From Salinisphaera hydrothermalis (GTDB lineage: Bacteria > Pseudomonadota > Gammaproteobacteria > Nevskiales > Salinisphaeraceae): a stretch of DNA of 64,000 bases. The position numbers and the translations under genes were made by a program. The notes beneath the pieces were generated by a model, which was not told the DNA's origin, did not search any database, and was given only the letters and a program-made list of their open reading frames with translations. Positions 1 to 8,673 of the stretch are shown piece by piece. The stretch lies in the NCBI RefSeq assembly GCF_040361195.1, contig NZ_APNE01000014.1, one strand, 5' to 3'. Positions within the stretch are counted from its first letter, which is position 1. Each line of letters starts with the position of its first letter.

Positions 1-912
1 GCCGCCAAACCGCTCAAGCTCGCCGTGGTGAACTGGATCGGCTATGGGCCGCTCTATGTCGCCGACGCGAAAGGCTATTTCAAGGCCGAGGGCGTGCCGG
101 TGCATATGGTGACCTTCAGCGATAACGCGACCATGCCGTCGGCGCTGGCGGGCGGGGCCATTGACGGCGCGGCGTTGACCTACGACCAGGTCATCAATGC
201 CGACGCGAAAGGCCGCAAGCTGCAGGTCGTGATGCCGATCGACTACTCGGACGGCGCTGATGCCATCGTAGCGACCCAGTCGATCACCCAGGTCAAACAG
301 ATCAAGGGCCAGAAGGTCGCCTTCAATCCGCTGTCGCCGTCGGCCTTTCTGCTCGACTACGCGCTCGAACAGAACGGGTTGAAGCCGAGCGATATCCAGC
401 CGGTGTCGATGACGCCCGACGATGTGCCCAGCGCCATGCTCGGCGGCTCGATCAAGGTCGGTGTCACCTACGAGCCCAGCGTGTCGCGTATCGTCGACCA
501 CGGGAAGGGCTTCCACGTGCTGTATTCCTCGCATCAAGCCCCGGGCCTGATCACCGACGTGCTGGTGTTCAAGAAAAGCTACATCGCGGCGCATCGCGAC
601 CAGGTCAAAGCCGTGATCCAGGCTTACCTGAAGGGCCTGGATTTCATGCAGTCGCACCCACAGGACGCGGCCGCCATCATCGGCAAGCAGCTGCGGATCG
701 ATACCGATCAGGTCGCCGCCCAGCTCAAGGGCGTGAAGAACCTGCCGCTGGATCAGATGTCGACGACCTTCGCCCCGGGCTCCAGCAGCCAGTCGTTCTA
801 TGTCAGCGGCAAGGTCATCAGCCAGGTGCTGCTGCGCAAGAAGCAGATCGAGTCGGCGCCCAAGATCGCGGACACGATCGATCCGAGCATCGTGCAATCG
901 CTGGCCCACTGA
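1..912 (+). CDS. ABC transporter periplasmic substrate-binding protein, NMT1/SsuA-like (5' truncated)
   Basis: The reading frame is open from base 1, so the true start and signal peptide lie outside the window; the GTG at 25 is probably internal. The visible part, about 300 residues, has the layout of NMT1/THI5/SsuA-type binding proteins: an early GPLYVADAKGYFKAEG segment, then SALAGGAIDG and a hinge near IKGQKVAFN. Such proteins capture small nitrogen or sulfur compounds in the periplasm. Homologues often sit beside urea/guanidine carboxylase genes, so a urea, guanidine or biuret-like ligand is inferred from context. No permease or ATPase gene follows, so these must lie upstream or elsewhere. 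The next gene starts 21 bases downstream. Confidence 0.85.
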   Translation, partial: AAKPLKLAVVNWIGYGPLYVADAKGYFKAEGVPVHMVTFSDNATMPSALAGGAIDGAALTYDQVINADAKGRKLQVVMPIDYSDGADAIVATQSITQVKQIKGQKVAFNPLSPSAFLLDYALEQNGLKPSDIQPVSMTPDDVPSAMLGGSIKVGVTYEPSVSRIVDHGKGFHVLYSSHQAPGLITDVLVFKKSYIAAHRDQVKAVIQAYLKGLDFMQSHPQDAAAIIGKQLRIDTDQVAAQLKGVKNLPLDQMSTTFAPGSSSQSFYVSGKVISQVLLRKKQIESAPKIADTIDPSIVQSLAH

Positions 913-933
913 TCGGCCGGTCGCCGAATCGCC

Positions 934-1608
934 ATGAGTCGAGCACTACTCGTCATCGATATGCAGCGCGATTTCTGCGAGGCCGGCGGCTATGCGGCCG
1001 CCTGCGGGCTGGATATCGCGCTGCTGAGACAACCGATCGAGCCGATCGCCCGATTGATCGCGGCAGCGCGTGAGCGCGGGATCGCCGTGATCTATACCCG
1101 GGAAGGCCACCGCCCGGATCTGGCGGACTGTCATCCGGCCAAGCGGGCGCGTAGCGCGGCGTGTGGCGCCGGTATCGGCGCGCGCGGCGCTCTCGGCCGT
1201 TTTCTGGTGCGCGGCGAACCGGGGCATGAGGTCGTGCCCGAACTGGCCCCGGCCGCAGGCGATCGGGTCGTCGATAAACCTGGCTACGGCGCGTTCTATC
1301 AGACTGATCTCGAACTGCTCCTGCGGGTCCGGGCCACGACGCATCTGTATGTGACCGGCGTGACCACGGATATCTGCGTGCATTCGACGCTGCGCGAGGC
1401 GGTCGATCGCGGTTACGCGTGCGTGACCGTCGCCGATGCCTGTGCGGCGTCCGATGCGGCCATTCATGCCGCCGCACTCGGCCTGATCGAGGGCCCGGAG
1501 GGGCCGATTCTCGGCCGGGTACGCGATACCGCGACGGTACTGGCCGAGTGGGGCGATAGCCAGCCATCCGCCGCTTTGAACAACGCCAATCAAGGAGCCC
1601 TGAGCTGA
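934..1608 (+). CDS. Isochorismatase-family cysteine hydrolase, probable biuret amidohydrolase
   Basis: This 224-residue protein has the isochorismatase-like fold. The likely catalytic triad is Asp9 (LLVIDMQRDF), Lys115 (VDKPGYGAF) and Cys148 (GVTTDICVHST). The segment YTREGHRPDLADCHPAKR is of the kind seen in biuret hydrolases, which cleave biuret to allophanate and ammonia. Allophanate is the substrate of the hydrolase encoded later in the same operon, so biuret hydrolase fits well; ureidoacrylate or another N-carbamoyl amide remains possible. Its TGA overlaps the ATG of the next gene by one base (TGATG), which implies translational coupling. The family call is firm; the substrate is inferred. 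Confidence 0.8.
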   Translation: MSRALLVIDMQRDFCEAGGYAAACGLDIALLRQPIEPIARLIAAARERGIAVIYTREGHRPDLADCHPAKRARSAACGAGIGARGALGRFLVRGEPGHEVVPELAPAAGDRVVDKPGYGAFYQTDLELLLRVRATTHLYVTGVTTDICVHSTLREAVDRGYACVTVADACAASDAAIHAAALGLIEGPEGPILGRVRDTATVLAEWGDSQPSAALNNANQGALS

Positions 1609-2339
1609 TGACAAGCCACGCCATCGACTACGAGACCCACCTGCCGGGCGGCCAGCACTGGTCGCTGCGACTGCGCCGCGGGGCCACGATGCGGCTGACC
1701 GCCGCCGAGGCCGGCGCCAACGTCGGGCTGCTGATGTATAACCCGGAAAACCTGCTCGAGCGCCTGAACCTGCCGGATACGCTCAAGTGCCAGCACACCT
1801 TCAAGCTGACCCGAGGCCACTGCCTGTATTCCGATATGGGCCGGATCTTTGCCTCGATCATCGAAGACGATCTGGGCTGGCACGACAGCGTCGGCGGTAA
1901 TCTGAATGCCGGGCATATGATCGCCAAGGGCTGGCAGCCGGTCAGCTTCCAACAGGCGCTCAACGACCGGACCCAGACCGGGCATGACAGTTTCCTGATC
2001 GAGCTGGCCAAATATGGGCTCGGGCCGCGCGATCTGGCGGCCAATCTGAACCTGTTTTCCAAGGTCGTGGCCGACGACGCCGGACGACTGAGTTATGTGC
2101 CCGATCATTGTCCGGCCGGGGCCTCGGTCACCCTGCGTTTCGAGATCGATACGCTGGTGGCCCTGCATACCTGCCCGCATCCGCTCGACCCCAGCGCCGA
2201 CTATCCCAAACGCGGCGTGGATATCGTGCTGGGCACCGCGCCAGCGCCGGACGAAAACGATGTCTGTTGGGCGCACTGCGCTGAGAACGCGCGCGGCTTT
2301 GCCAACAATCGCCTGTATCACCTCGGCGCGCCGCGCTAG
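1608..2339 (+). CDS. DUF1989 protein, urea carboxylase-associated protein 1 / carboxyguanidine deiminase subunit
   Basis: This 243-residue DUF1989 protein was historically annotated as urea amidolyase-associated protein 1. Published work showed that the paired DUF1989 proteins CgdA and CgdB together form a carboxyguanidine deiminase, converting carboxyguanidine to allophanate and ammonia. Seen here are LPGGQHWSLRLRRG, KCQHTFKLTRGHC and the HDSVGG segment matching HDTLGG in the second DUF1989 protein. AAGGAG lies about 10 bases before the ATG, which overlaps the preceding stop. Pairing with the next gene and a carboxylase, and the guanidine-type riboswitch downstream, support this role. I cannot say which gene is CgdA and which CgdB. 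Confidence 0.85.
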   Translation: MTSHAIDYETHLPGGQHWSLRLRRGATMRLTAAEAGANVGLLMYNPENLLERLNLPDTLKCQHTFKLTRGHCLYSDMGRIFASIIEDDLGWHDSVGGNLNAGHMIAKGWQPVSFQQALNDRTQTGHDSFLIELAKYGLGPRDLAANLNLFSKVVADDAGRLSYVPDHCPAGASVTLRFEIDTLVALHTCPHPLDPSADYPKRGVDIVLGTAPAPDENDVCWAHCAENARGFANNRLYHLGAPR

Positions 2340-2360
2340 ACACGAATCCAGGAGTTCATC

Positions 2361-2999
2361 ATGACCATCGCGAGTGCCCGGCGTGTCGAAAACGCTGCAA
2401 CCCGCCATCTGATCGATGCCGGGGACCACTACATCGGCCCGGTCAAAGCCGGCCAGACAATTCGTATCGTCGATGTCGACGGCAACGAAGCCGCCGATAC
2501 GCTGTTCTTCAACGCCGCCGATCCGGCCGAGCGCTATAGCTGCATGGACACGCTTCGTGAGCAGGGCCAAGTCTATCTGACCACCGGCAGCGAGCTGCGC
2601 TCGAATCTGAACAACGTGATGCTGACCATCACCGCCGATACGGTCGGCCGCCACGACACCCTCGGCGGGGCCTGTGCCAGCGAGTCCAATACGGTGCGCT
2701 ACGACCTGGAAAAGCGGCACATGCACTCCTGTCGTGACAACTGGATGCTGGCGATCGCCAATCATCCGGAATACGGCATCGACAAACGCGATATCGCGCA
2801 CAACATCAACTTCTTCATGAACGTGCCGGTCACCGCCGACGGCGAGCTTTACTTCGACGACGGCATTTCCGGGCCCGGCAAGTATGTGGAAATGGTCGCC
2901 GCCATGGATGTGGTCGTGCTGATTTCGAACTGCCCGCAGCTCAATAACCCCTGTAGTGGTTTCAATCCGACGCCGCTGGAAGTGCTGGTCTGGGATTGA
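2361..2999 (+). CDS. DUF1989 protein, urea carboxylase-associated protein 2 / carboxyguanidine deiminase subunit
   Basis: This is the second DUF1989 protein of the pair, 212 residues, preceded by AGGAG nine bases before the ATG. Characteristic segments are IRIVDVDGNEAADTLFFNA, RHDTLGGAC and NINFFMNVPV. With the preceding gene it should form the deiminase that removes ammonia from carboxyguanidine, leaving allophanate. It is followed by a 227-base gap holding an inverted-repeat element and the guanidine-II riboswitch, so it may be transcribed with the upstream genes while the carboxylase downstream receives separate translational control. The family is clear; the exact division of labour between the two subunits is not visible. 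Confidence 0.87.
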   Translation: MTIASARRVENAATRHLIDAGDHYIGPVKAGQTIRIVDVDGNEAADTLFFNAADPAERYSCMDTLREQGQVYLTTGSELRSNLNNVMLTITADTVGRHDTLGGACASESNTVRYDLEKRHMHSCRDNWMLAIANHPEYGIDKRDIAHNINFFMNVPVTADGELYFDDGISGPGKYVEMVAAMDVVVLISNCPQLNNPCSGFNPTPLEVLVWD

Positions 3000-3020
3000 T
3001 CTGAATATCGATCGATTAGT

Positions 3021-3148
3021 CCGCCAATGAACGCGAGTTAAACGCAAATAGGGACCCTGGTTTATCCGCCGATTTCGCAGAACCTAAATCTGCGTCATCT
3101 GCGAAATCCGCGGAGGACTGTCTTGTGCTTGTTCGCGTTTATTGGCGG
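3021..3148. repeat. Nested inverted-repeat element between the DUF1989 and carboxylase genes
   Basis: An outer arm at 3021-3035 (CCGCCAATGAACGCG) is complementary, with one mismatch, to 3134-3148 (CGCGTTTATTGGCGG). Inside, GCCGATTTCGCAG near 3068-3080 pairs with CTGCGAAATCCGC at 3109-3121. Together these could fold into one long interrupted hairpin. The TCTGCG/CGCAGA-rich character resembles short dispersed intergenic repeats found in many proteobacterial genomes. It ends 13 bases before the first riboswitch hairpin. No coding potential was recognised in it. Confidence 0.55.
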
Positions 3149-3161
3149 GTCATTAAAAACA

Positions 3162-3209
3162 GCCATGGGACGACTCATGGCGTTGCGAGTTCCCGCGGGA
3201 CGACCCGCG
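3162..3209 (+). promoter_or_regulatory. Guanidine-II (mini-ykkC) riboswitch
   Basis: Two short hairpins each present an ACGA tetraloop closed by G-C. P1 pairs 3162-3169 with 3174-3181 (GCCATGGG/CTCATGGC, one G-U) around ACGA at 3170-3173. P2 pairs 3194-3199 with 3204-3209 (CGCGGG/CCCGCG) around ACGA at 3200-3203. The linker is 12 bases. Two hairpins with ACGR loops define the guanidine-II class, which upregulates guanidine transport and degradation genes. The 3' strand of P1 (CATGGC, 3176-3181) is also fully complementary to GCCATG at 3224-3229, which contains the start codon of the carboxylase. Ligand-stabilised P1 would therefore free the start site. Confidence 0.88.
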
Positions 3210-3226
3210 CCTAGCGAAATCGAGCC

Positions 3227-6200
3227 ATGTTCAACAAAGTTCTCATCGCCAACCGCGGCGCGATTGCCACGCGTATCCAGCGCAGCCTGCACGCGGCCGG
3301 TATCGGATCGATCGCGGTCTATGCCGAGGCGGATCGCGATGCGCCGTTCGTGCAAACGGCCGACGAGGCCTACTCGCTCGGCGAGGGCAGCGCCGCTGAC
3401 ACCTATCTCGATCGCGACAAACTGCTCGATATTGCGGCCTCGGCCGGTGCCGGGGCGATTCATCCGGGGTATGGATTTCTCTCGGAAAACGAAGAATTCA
3501 TCACCGCCTGCGAAGACGCCGGTCTGGTCTTTCTCGGGCCCACTGCCAAGCAGGTGCGTGCCTTCGGGCTCAAGCACGAGGCGCGTCGTCTGGCCGAGGC
3601 CGCCGGCGTGCCGCTGGTGCCCGGCTCGGGGCTGCTCGACGATGTCGAAACCGCCAAGCACGAAGCCGCGCGGATCGGTTACCCGGTGATGCTCAAATCC
3701 ACCGCGGGTGGGGGTGGTATCGGCATGCAGGTCTGCGAGAACGAGGCGGAGCTCGGACGGGCTTTTGATTCGGTACGCGGGCTCGGCCAACGTAACTTTG
3801 GCGATGCCGGCGTGTTTCTGGAGGCCTATATTGCCCGGGCGCGGCATCTGGAAGTGCAGATCTTCGGCGACGGGGCCGGCACGGTCGTTGCCCTCGGTGA
3901 GCGCGACTGTTCCACCCAGCGTCGTAATCAGAAAGTGATTGAGGAGTGCCCGGCGCCGGCGCTTGCCGAGCCGGTACGCCGCGATCTGCTGGCCACGGCC
4001 GTCGCTCTTGGCGAGTCGGTGCAATATCGCAGTGCCGGCACCGTGGAGTTCATCTACGACGCCGCCCGCGAAGCCTTCTACTTCCTTGAAGTGAATACCC
4101 GATTGCAGGTCGAGCACGGCGTGACCGAGGCGGTCTGGGGCGTCGATATCGTCGACTGGATGCTGCGGCTCGGTGCCGGAGAGCCGCTCGATCTGGCCGA
4201 GATGACGCGGGATCTGGCGCCGACCGGGCATGCGATCCAGGCCCGGCTCTATGCCGAGGACCCGCACCACGATTTCCGCCCCAGCGCCGGTCTGCTGACC
4301 CAAGTGGCGTTCCCCGAGGCGCGGGATCTGCGTATCGATCATTCGATCGAGGCCGGTCTCGAAGTCTCGCCGCTGTTCGACCCGATGCTGGCCAAGGTGA
4401 TCGTACATAGCGCCGATCGCGAGAGCGCGCGGGCGCGGCTGGCCGAGGTGTTGAACGCCAGCCGGGTCTACGGCATCGAAACCAATCTGAGCTGGCTGGC
4501 CCATGTGCTGCGCGATACGCGCTTTGCCGCAGCGGATATCCATACTCGCTGGCTGGGCGCTCTCGACTGGGCGCCGCCGACTTTTGAAGTGCTCGACGCC
4601 GGCCCGTTGACCACGATTCAGGACCTGCCGGGCCGGCTCGGCCATTGGGATGTGGGCGTGCCGCCCTCCGGCCCGTTCGACGATTTCTCGTTTGCGCTCG
4701 GCAACCGACTGCTGGGCAACGCGCCCGATGCCGCCGGTCTGGAAATCACGCTGGCCGGTCCGACCCTCCGCTTCAACCGAGCGACCCAGATCGTGCTCGC
4801 GGGCGCGCCGATCGAGGCGCGCCTGGACGACGCCGGGATCGAGCCCTGGCAGGTGATCGACGTGCCGGCCGGCGGCACGCTTGTGCTCGGGCGCGTTCAG
4901 GGCGGGGCGCGCTGCAACCTGCTCGTCGCCGGTGGCATTGACTGCCCGCGCTATCTCGGCTCGCGGTCCACCTTCACCCTCGGTCAGTTCGGCGGCCACG
5001 CCGGGCGTGCTCTGCGCACTGGCGATACCTTGCCGTTGGCGGCGGTCGAGCCGGCGCCGGTCCGCAGCCTGGCCCCCGAACTGCGCCCGACTTTCGGCGA
5101 GACCCGCGAAGGCAAGCGGCACTGGGAGATCGCCGTGCTGTACGGCCCGCACGGCGCGCCGGATTTCTTCACCGAAGCCGATATCGACACCGTCTTCAGC
5201 CACGACTGGGAAGTGCACTTCAATTCCAGCCGCACCGGTATCCGCCTGATCGGTCCGCGCCCCGAGTGGGCCCGCGAGACCGGCGGCGAGGCCGGCCTGC
5301 ATCCGTCGAATATCCACGACAATGCCTATGCCTTCGGCACCATCGATTTCACCGGCGACATGCCGGTCATCCTGGGGTCGGACGGGCCCTCGCTCGGTGG
5401 GTTTGTCTGTCCGGCCACGACCGTGCGCGCCGAGCGCTGGAAGCTCGGTCAGCTGGCTGCGGGCGATACGGTACGGTTCGTGCCGGTTTCCCAGGCGACC
5501 GCGCGAGCGCTAGAGGCCCGCCAACGAAGTCTGATCGAAACGCTCGCCGTGGTGCCCGAGCCCGAACGGCCGATCGAGCGCGGGGCGCCGATATTGCGCG
5601 AACTCGACGCCGAGACTGCCGGCGAAAAACTGGTCTATCGGCAGGCGGGCGACGATTTCCTGTTGATCGAATTCGGCGAGATGACGCTGGATATCGCGCT
5701 GCGCTTTCGGGCCCATGCCTGGATGCTCTGGCTGCGCGAGCATCCGATCGACGGCATGGCTGAACTCACCCCGGGCATTCGCTCGCTGCAGATCCACTAC
5801 GATCCGAACCGGTTGACGCTGGCGGCGTTGCTCGCCCATCTTGAGGCCGCCGAGCGCGAGTTGCGCGAGGTCGAGGATCTGGAAGTCGAATCACGGCTGG
5901 TGCATCTGCCGTTGTCCTGGGACGATCCGGCCTGCCACGAAGCGATCGAGAAATACCAGCGCAGCGTGCGCCCGGATGCACCCTGGTGCCCCAGCAATCT
6001 GGATTTCATTCGGCGTATCAACGGCCTGGACAGCGAAGCCGAGATCCGCGAGATCCTGTTCAATGCCCGCTATCTGGTCATGGGGCTGGGCGATGTCTAT
6101 CTGGGCGCGCCGGTCGCGACCCCGCTGGATCCGCGCCAGCGCCTGGTGACCACAAAATACAATCCGGCCCGCACCTGGACCGCCGAGAATTCGGTGGGTA

Positions 6201-6844
6201 TCGGCGGCGCCTATCTCTGTGTGTACGGTATGGAAGGCCCGGGCGGCTATCAGTTCGTCGGCCGGACGCTGCAGATGTGGAACCGCTATCGCGAGACCCG
6301 GCATTTCACCCAGCCCTGGCTGCTGCGGTTTTTTGATCAGCTGTCTTTCTACGAGGTCACGCACGACGAGCTGATGGCGATCCGGGCCGAATTCCTGCAT
6401 GGCCGCTTCGATCTGCAAACCGAAACCGTGCGCTTCTCGCTGGCCGAGTACGAGCGCAATCTGGCCGGCAGCGAAGACGCGATCGCGGCCTTTCAGGAAA
6501 AACGCGAGGCCGCGTTTGCCGAGGAGATGGCACGTTGGCGCGCCAACGGGCAGTTCACTTTCGAAGACCACGTGCCCGAAACCAGCGAAACCGCCGAGCT
6601 GGGAGCCGATGAAGCCGCCATCGATAGCCCGGTGGCCGGCAGTCTGTGGAAACTCAAGGTCGCGGTCGGCGACGAGGTCGCCGAGGGCCAGGTCGTGGCC
6701 CTGGTCGAGTCCATGAAAATGGAAGTCGAGATCGTGGCTCGCGGGCCCGGCCGCATCGCGCGCCTGCCCATCGCGGAAGGCGGGGCGGTCACCGCCGGCC
6801 AGCCCGTCGTGATTGTCGACGCCAACACGGAGGCCTCGGTATGA
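3227..6844 (+). CDS. Biotin-dependent urea/guanidine carboxylase
   Basis: This 1205-residue enzyme has the full urea-carboxylase layout. An N-terminal biotin carboxylase domain spans about 1-450 (ANRGAIATRI; KSTAGGGGIGM ATP-grasp loop; EVNTRLQVEHGVTE). Carboxyltransferase regions related to KipA/KipI follow (about 450-1090), and a biotin carrier domain ends the protein with VESMKMEVEI, the biotinylated lysine being Lys1164. It carboxylates urea or guanidine using ATP and bicarbonate. The riboswitch directly upstream and the DUF1989 pair favour guanidine as the physiological substrate. The Shine-Dalgarno is weak (GAG three bases before ATG), in line with riboswitch-controlled translation. Its stop overlaps the next start by four bases (ATGA). 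Confidence 0.93.
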   Translation: MFNKVLIANRGAIATRIQRSLHAAGIGSIAVYAEADRDAPFVQTADEAYSLGEGSAADTYLDRDKLLDIAASAGAGAIHPGYGFLSENEEFITACEDAGLVFLGPTAKQVRAFGLKHEARRLAEAAGVPLVPGSGLLDDVETAKHEAARIGYPVMLKSTAGGGGIGMQVCENEAELGRAFDSVRGLGQRNFGDAGVFLEAYIARARHLEVQIFGDGAGTVVALGERDCSTQRRNQKVIEECPAPALAEPVRRDLLATAVALGESVQYRSAGTVEFIYDAAREAFYFLEVNTRLQVEHGVTEAVWGVDIVDWMLRLGAGEPLDLAEMTRDLAPTGHAIQARLYAEDPHHDFRPSAGLLTQVAFPEARDLRIDHSIEAGLEVSPLFDPMLAKVIVHSADRESARARLAEVLNASRVYGIETNLSWLAHVLRDTRFAAADIHTRWLGALDWAPPTFEVLDAGPLTTIQDLPGRLGHWDVGVPPSGPFDDFSFALGNRLLGNAPDAAGLEITLAGPTLRFNRATQIVLAGAPIEARLDDAGIEPWQVIDVPAGGTLVLGRVQGGARCNLLVAGGIDCPRYLGSRSTFTLGQFGGHAGRALRTGDTLPLAAVEPAPVRSLAPELRPTFGETREGKRHWEIAVLYGPHGAPDFFTEADIDTVFSHDWEVHFNSSRTGIRLIGPRPEWARETGGEAGLHPSNIHDNAYAFGTIDFTGDMPVILGSDGPSLGGFVCPATTVRAERWKLGQLAAGDTVRFVPVSQATARALEARQRSLIETLAVVPEPERPIERGAPILRELDAETAGEKLVYRQAGDDFLLIEFGEMTLDIALRFRAHAWMLWLREHPIDGMAELTPGIRSLQIHYDPNRLTLAALLAHLEAAERELREVEDLEVESRLVHLPLSWDDPACHEAIEKYQRSVRPDAPWCPSNLDFIRRINGLDSEAEIREILFNARYLVMGLGDVYLGAPVATPLDPRQRLVTTKYNPARTWTAENSVGIGGAYLCVYGMEGPGGYQFVGRTLQMWNRYRETRHFTQPWLLRFFDQLSFYEVTHDELMAIRAEFLHGRFDLQTETVRFSLAEYERNLAGSEDAIAAFQEKREAAFAEEMARWRANGQFTFEDHVPETSETAELGADEAAIDSPVAGSLWKLKVAVGDEVAEGQVVALVESMKMEVEIVARGPGRIARLPIAEGGAVTAGQPVVIVDANTEASV

Positions 6845-8673
6845 GCGGCCGCGATCTGACCCGATTTACGCTGCACGCTGCCTATCGCAGCGGCGAGCTG
6901 ACGCCTCGCGCCCTGGTGGCCAAGCTGCTGGCCGAGGCCGCCGCACGCGGCTCCGATCCGACCTGGATTCGGCGCCTGACCGTCGACGAGCTCGAACCCT
7001 ATCTGGCCGCGCTCGACGGCGAATCGCCGGAGACCTTGCCGCTCTATGGTTTGCCGTTCGCGATCAAGGACAACATCGACCTGGCCGGTATTCCGACCAC
7101 GGCGGGCTGCCCGGCATTCGCCTATGTACCCACGCGGCATGCCTTCGTCGTCGAACAGCTGATCGCGGCCGGGGCGATTCCGCTCGGCAAGACCAACCTG
7201 GATCAGTTCGCCACTGGCCTGGTTGGCGAACGCGCGCCGGCCGAGTACGGCGTGCCAGGTAATGCCTTCGATCCCGATTATATTCCGGGCGGCTCGAGCA
7301 GCGGCTCGGCGGTCGCAGCCGCGGCCGGCCAGGTCAGCTTTGCGCTCGGTACCGACACGGCGGGCTCCGGTCGCGTGCCGGCATGTTTCAACAATCTGTT
7401 CGGTCTCAAGCCGACCGTCGGCTTGTTGAGCAATCGCGGTGTGGTCCCGGCCTGTCGCAGCATCGATACGATCAGCCTGTTTGCGCTGACGGCCGACGAT
7501 GCCCAAGCGATTCTCGATGTCGCGGCGGTCTTCGACGGGGACTGTGCCGAGGCACGCGCGCATGATTTCGCGATCGCAGGCCAGCGCTATGGCCGGCCGC
7601 CGGCGCATTTTCGTTTCGGGGTGCCGCCGCGCGATCAATGGCAGACCGATGCCGCCTACAGCCGTTGCATGGAGACCGCGATCGGCGAGCTGCGCGCGCT
7701 CGGCGGCGAACCGGTCGAGATCGATTGCACGCCGATGCTGGAGGCGGCCCAGCTGCTTTACGGCGGTCCGTGGGTCGCCGAGCGCTATCACGCCGTGCGA
7801 TCGCTGATCGAGCGCTCGCCGGACGCGCTGCATCCGGTTACCCGCCAGGTGATCGAAGGGGGACGGGCGCCGAGCGCGCTGGATGCCTTCGATGCCGGTT
7901 ATCGCCTGTCCGAGCACAAGCGCGCGGCCGATCGTCTGCTGGCCGAGGTCGACGTAATGCTGGCGCCGACGACGGTCGCGCATCCGAGCAAGGCGGCGGT
8001 GGCGGCCGAGCCGGTCGCGGTCAATACGCGGCTCGGCACCTGGACCAATTTCATGAATCTGCTCGACTACAGTGCGCTGGCCGTGCCGATCGCGATCGGC
8101 GAAAACGGGCGCCCGGGCGGGGTAACGCTGTTCGGCCCGGCGTTTGCCGATCTGTCGTTGCTGAGCCTGGCGCGCGCGCTCGAGGCACGGCTGGATCTGC
8201 CGCTCGGGGCAACCGGGCGACCGCGCCCGGCGTTGCCGGCGCTGCCGCCGGCCGGCGACGGGACCCTGGAGATCGCCGTCTGCGGTGCGCATCTAGACGG
8301 TCTGGCCTTGAACCATCAGCTGGTCGAACGCGGCGGCCGGCGCACGGCGGTGACCGAAACGGCGCCTCGATATCGATTGTTCGCGCTTACCGCCGATCAA
8401 CCACCGCGCCCGGCGCTGATCGAGGACGCCGAGGCAGGGCAGGCGATCGCGGTCGAATTGTGGCGGCTGCCCATGGCGAGCATCGGCAGTTTCCTCGCGG
8501 GTATTCCAGCGCCCCTCGGTCTGGGCCGGGTCACGCTGGCCGACGATCGCTCGGTGACCGGTTTCATCTGTGCCGCCGGGGCCCTGGATTCCCAGGCCGA
8601 GGTCATCGAAATCAGCGCCTTTGGCGGCTGGCGGGCCTGGCTGGCATCGACCACCGAACAGGAGATCTGTTGA
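6841..8673 (+). CDS. atzF: Allophanate hydrolase
   Basis: Allophanate hydrolase splits allophanate to ammonia and CO2, the last step of the pathway. The 610-residue protein begins at the ATG overlapping the carboxylase stop. The amidase-signature triad is Lys76 (AIKDNID), cis-Ser152 (GGSSSGS) and nucleophile Ser176 (GTDTAGSGR). A separate C-terminal domain from about residue 470 (LEIAVCGAHLDG, GFLAG-type segments) is typical of AtzF/DUR1,2 allophanate hydrolases and distinguishes it from GatA-like amidases. The stop TGA overlaps the next ATG by one base (TGATG). A longer open frame extends upstream inside the carboxylase gene, but it has no supporting homology. Confidence 0.94.
   Translation: MSGRDLTRFTLHAAYRSGELTPRALVAKLLAEAAARGSDPTWIRRLTVDELEPYLAALDGESPETLPLYGLPFAIKDNIDLAGIPTTAGCPAFAYVPTRHAFVVEQLIAAGAIPLGKTNLDQFATGLVGERAPAEYGVPGNAFDPDYIPGGSSSGSAVAAAAGQVSFALGTDTAGSGRVPACFNNLFGLKPTVGLLSNRGVVPACRSIDTISLFALTADDAQAILDVAAVFDGDCAEARAHDFAIAGQRYGRPPAHFRFGVPPRDQWQTDAAYSRCMETAIGELRALGGEPVEIDCTPMLEAAQLLYGGPWVAERYHAVRSLIERSPDALHPVTRQVIEGGRAPSALDAFDAGYRLSEHKRAADRLLAEVDVMLAPTTVAHPSKAAVAAEPVAVNTRLGTWTNFMNLLDYSALAVPIAIGENGRPGGVTLFGPAFADLSLLSLARALEARLDLPLGATGRPRPALPALPPAGDGTLEIAVCGAHLDGLALNHQLVERGGRRTAVTETAPRYRLFALTADQPPRPALIEDAEAGQAIAVELWRLPMASIGSFLAGIPAPLGLGRVTLADDRSVTGFICAAGALDSQAEVIEISAFGGWRAWLASTTEQEIC

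Noticed and set aside
3095..5317. Very long antisense open frame (740 codons) opposite the carboxylase, with similar ones at 6493-8292 and 41664-43640
   Set aside because: These are codon-structure shadows in a high-GC genome; the products are Arg/Gly/His-rich with no family signature, while the sense frames encode complete known enzymes.
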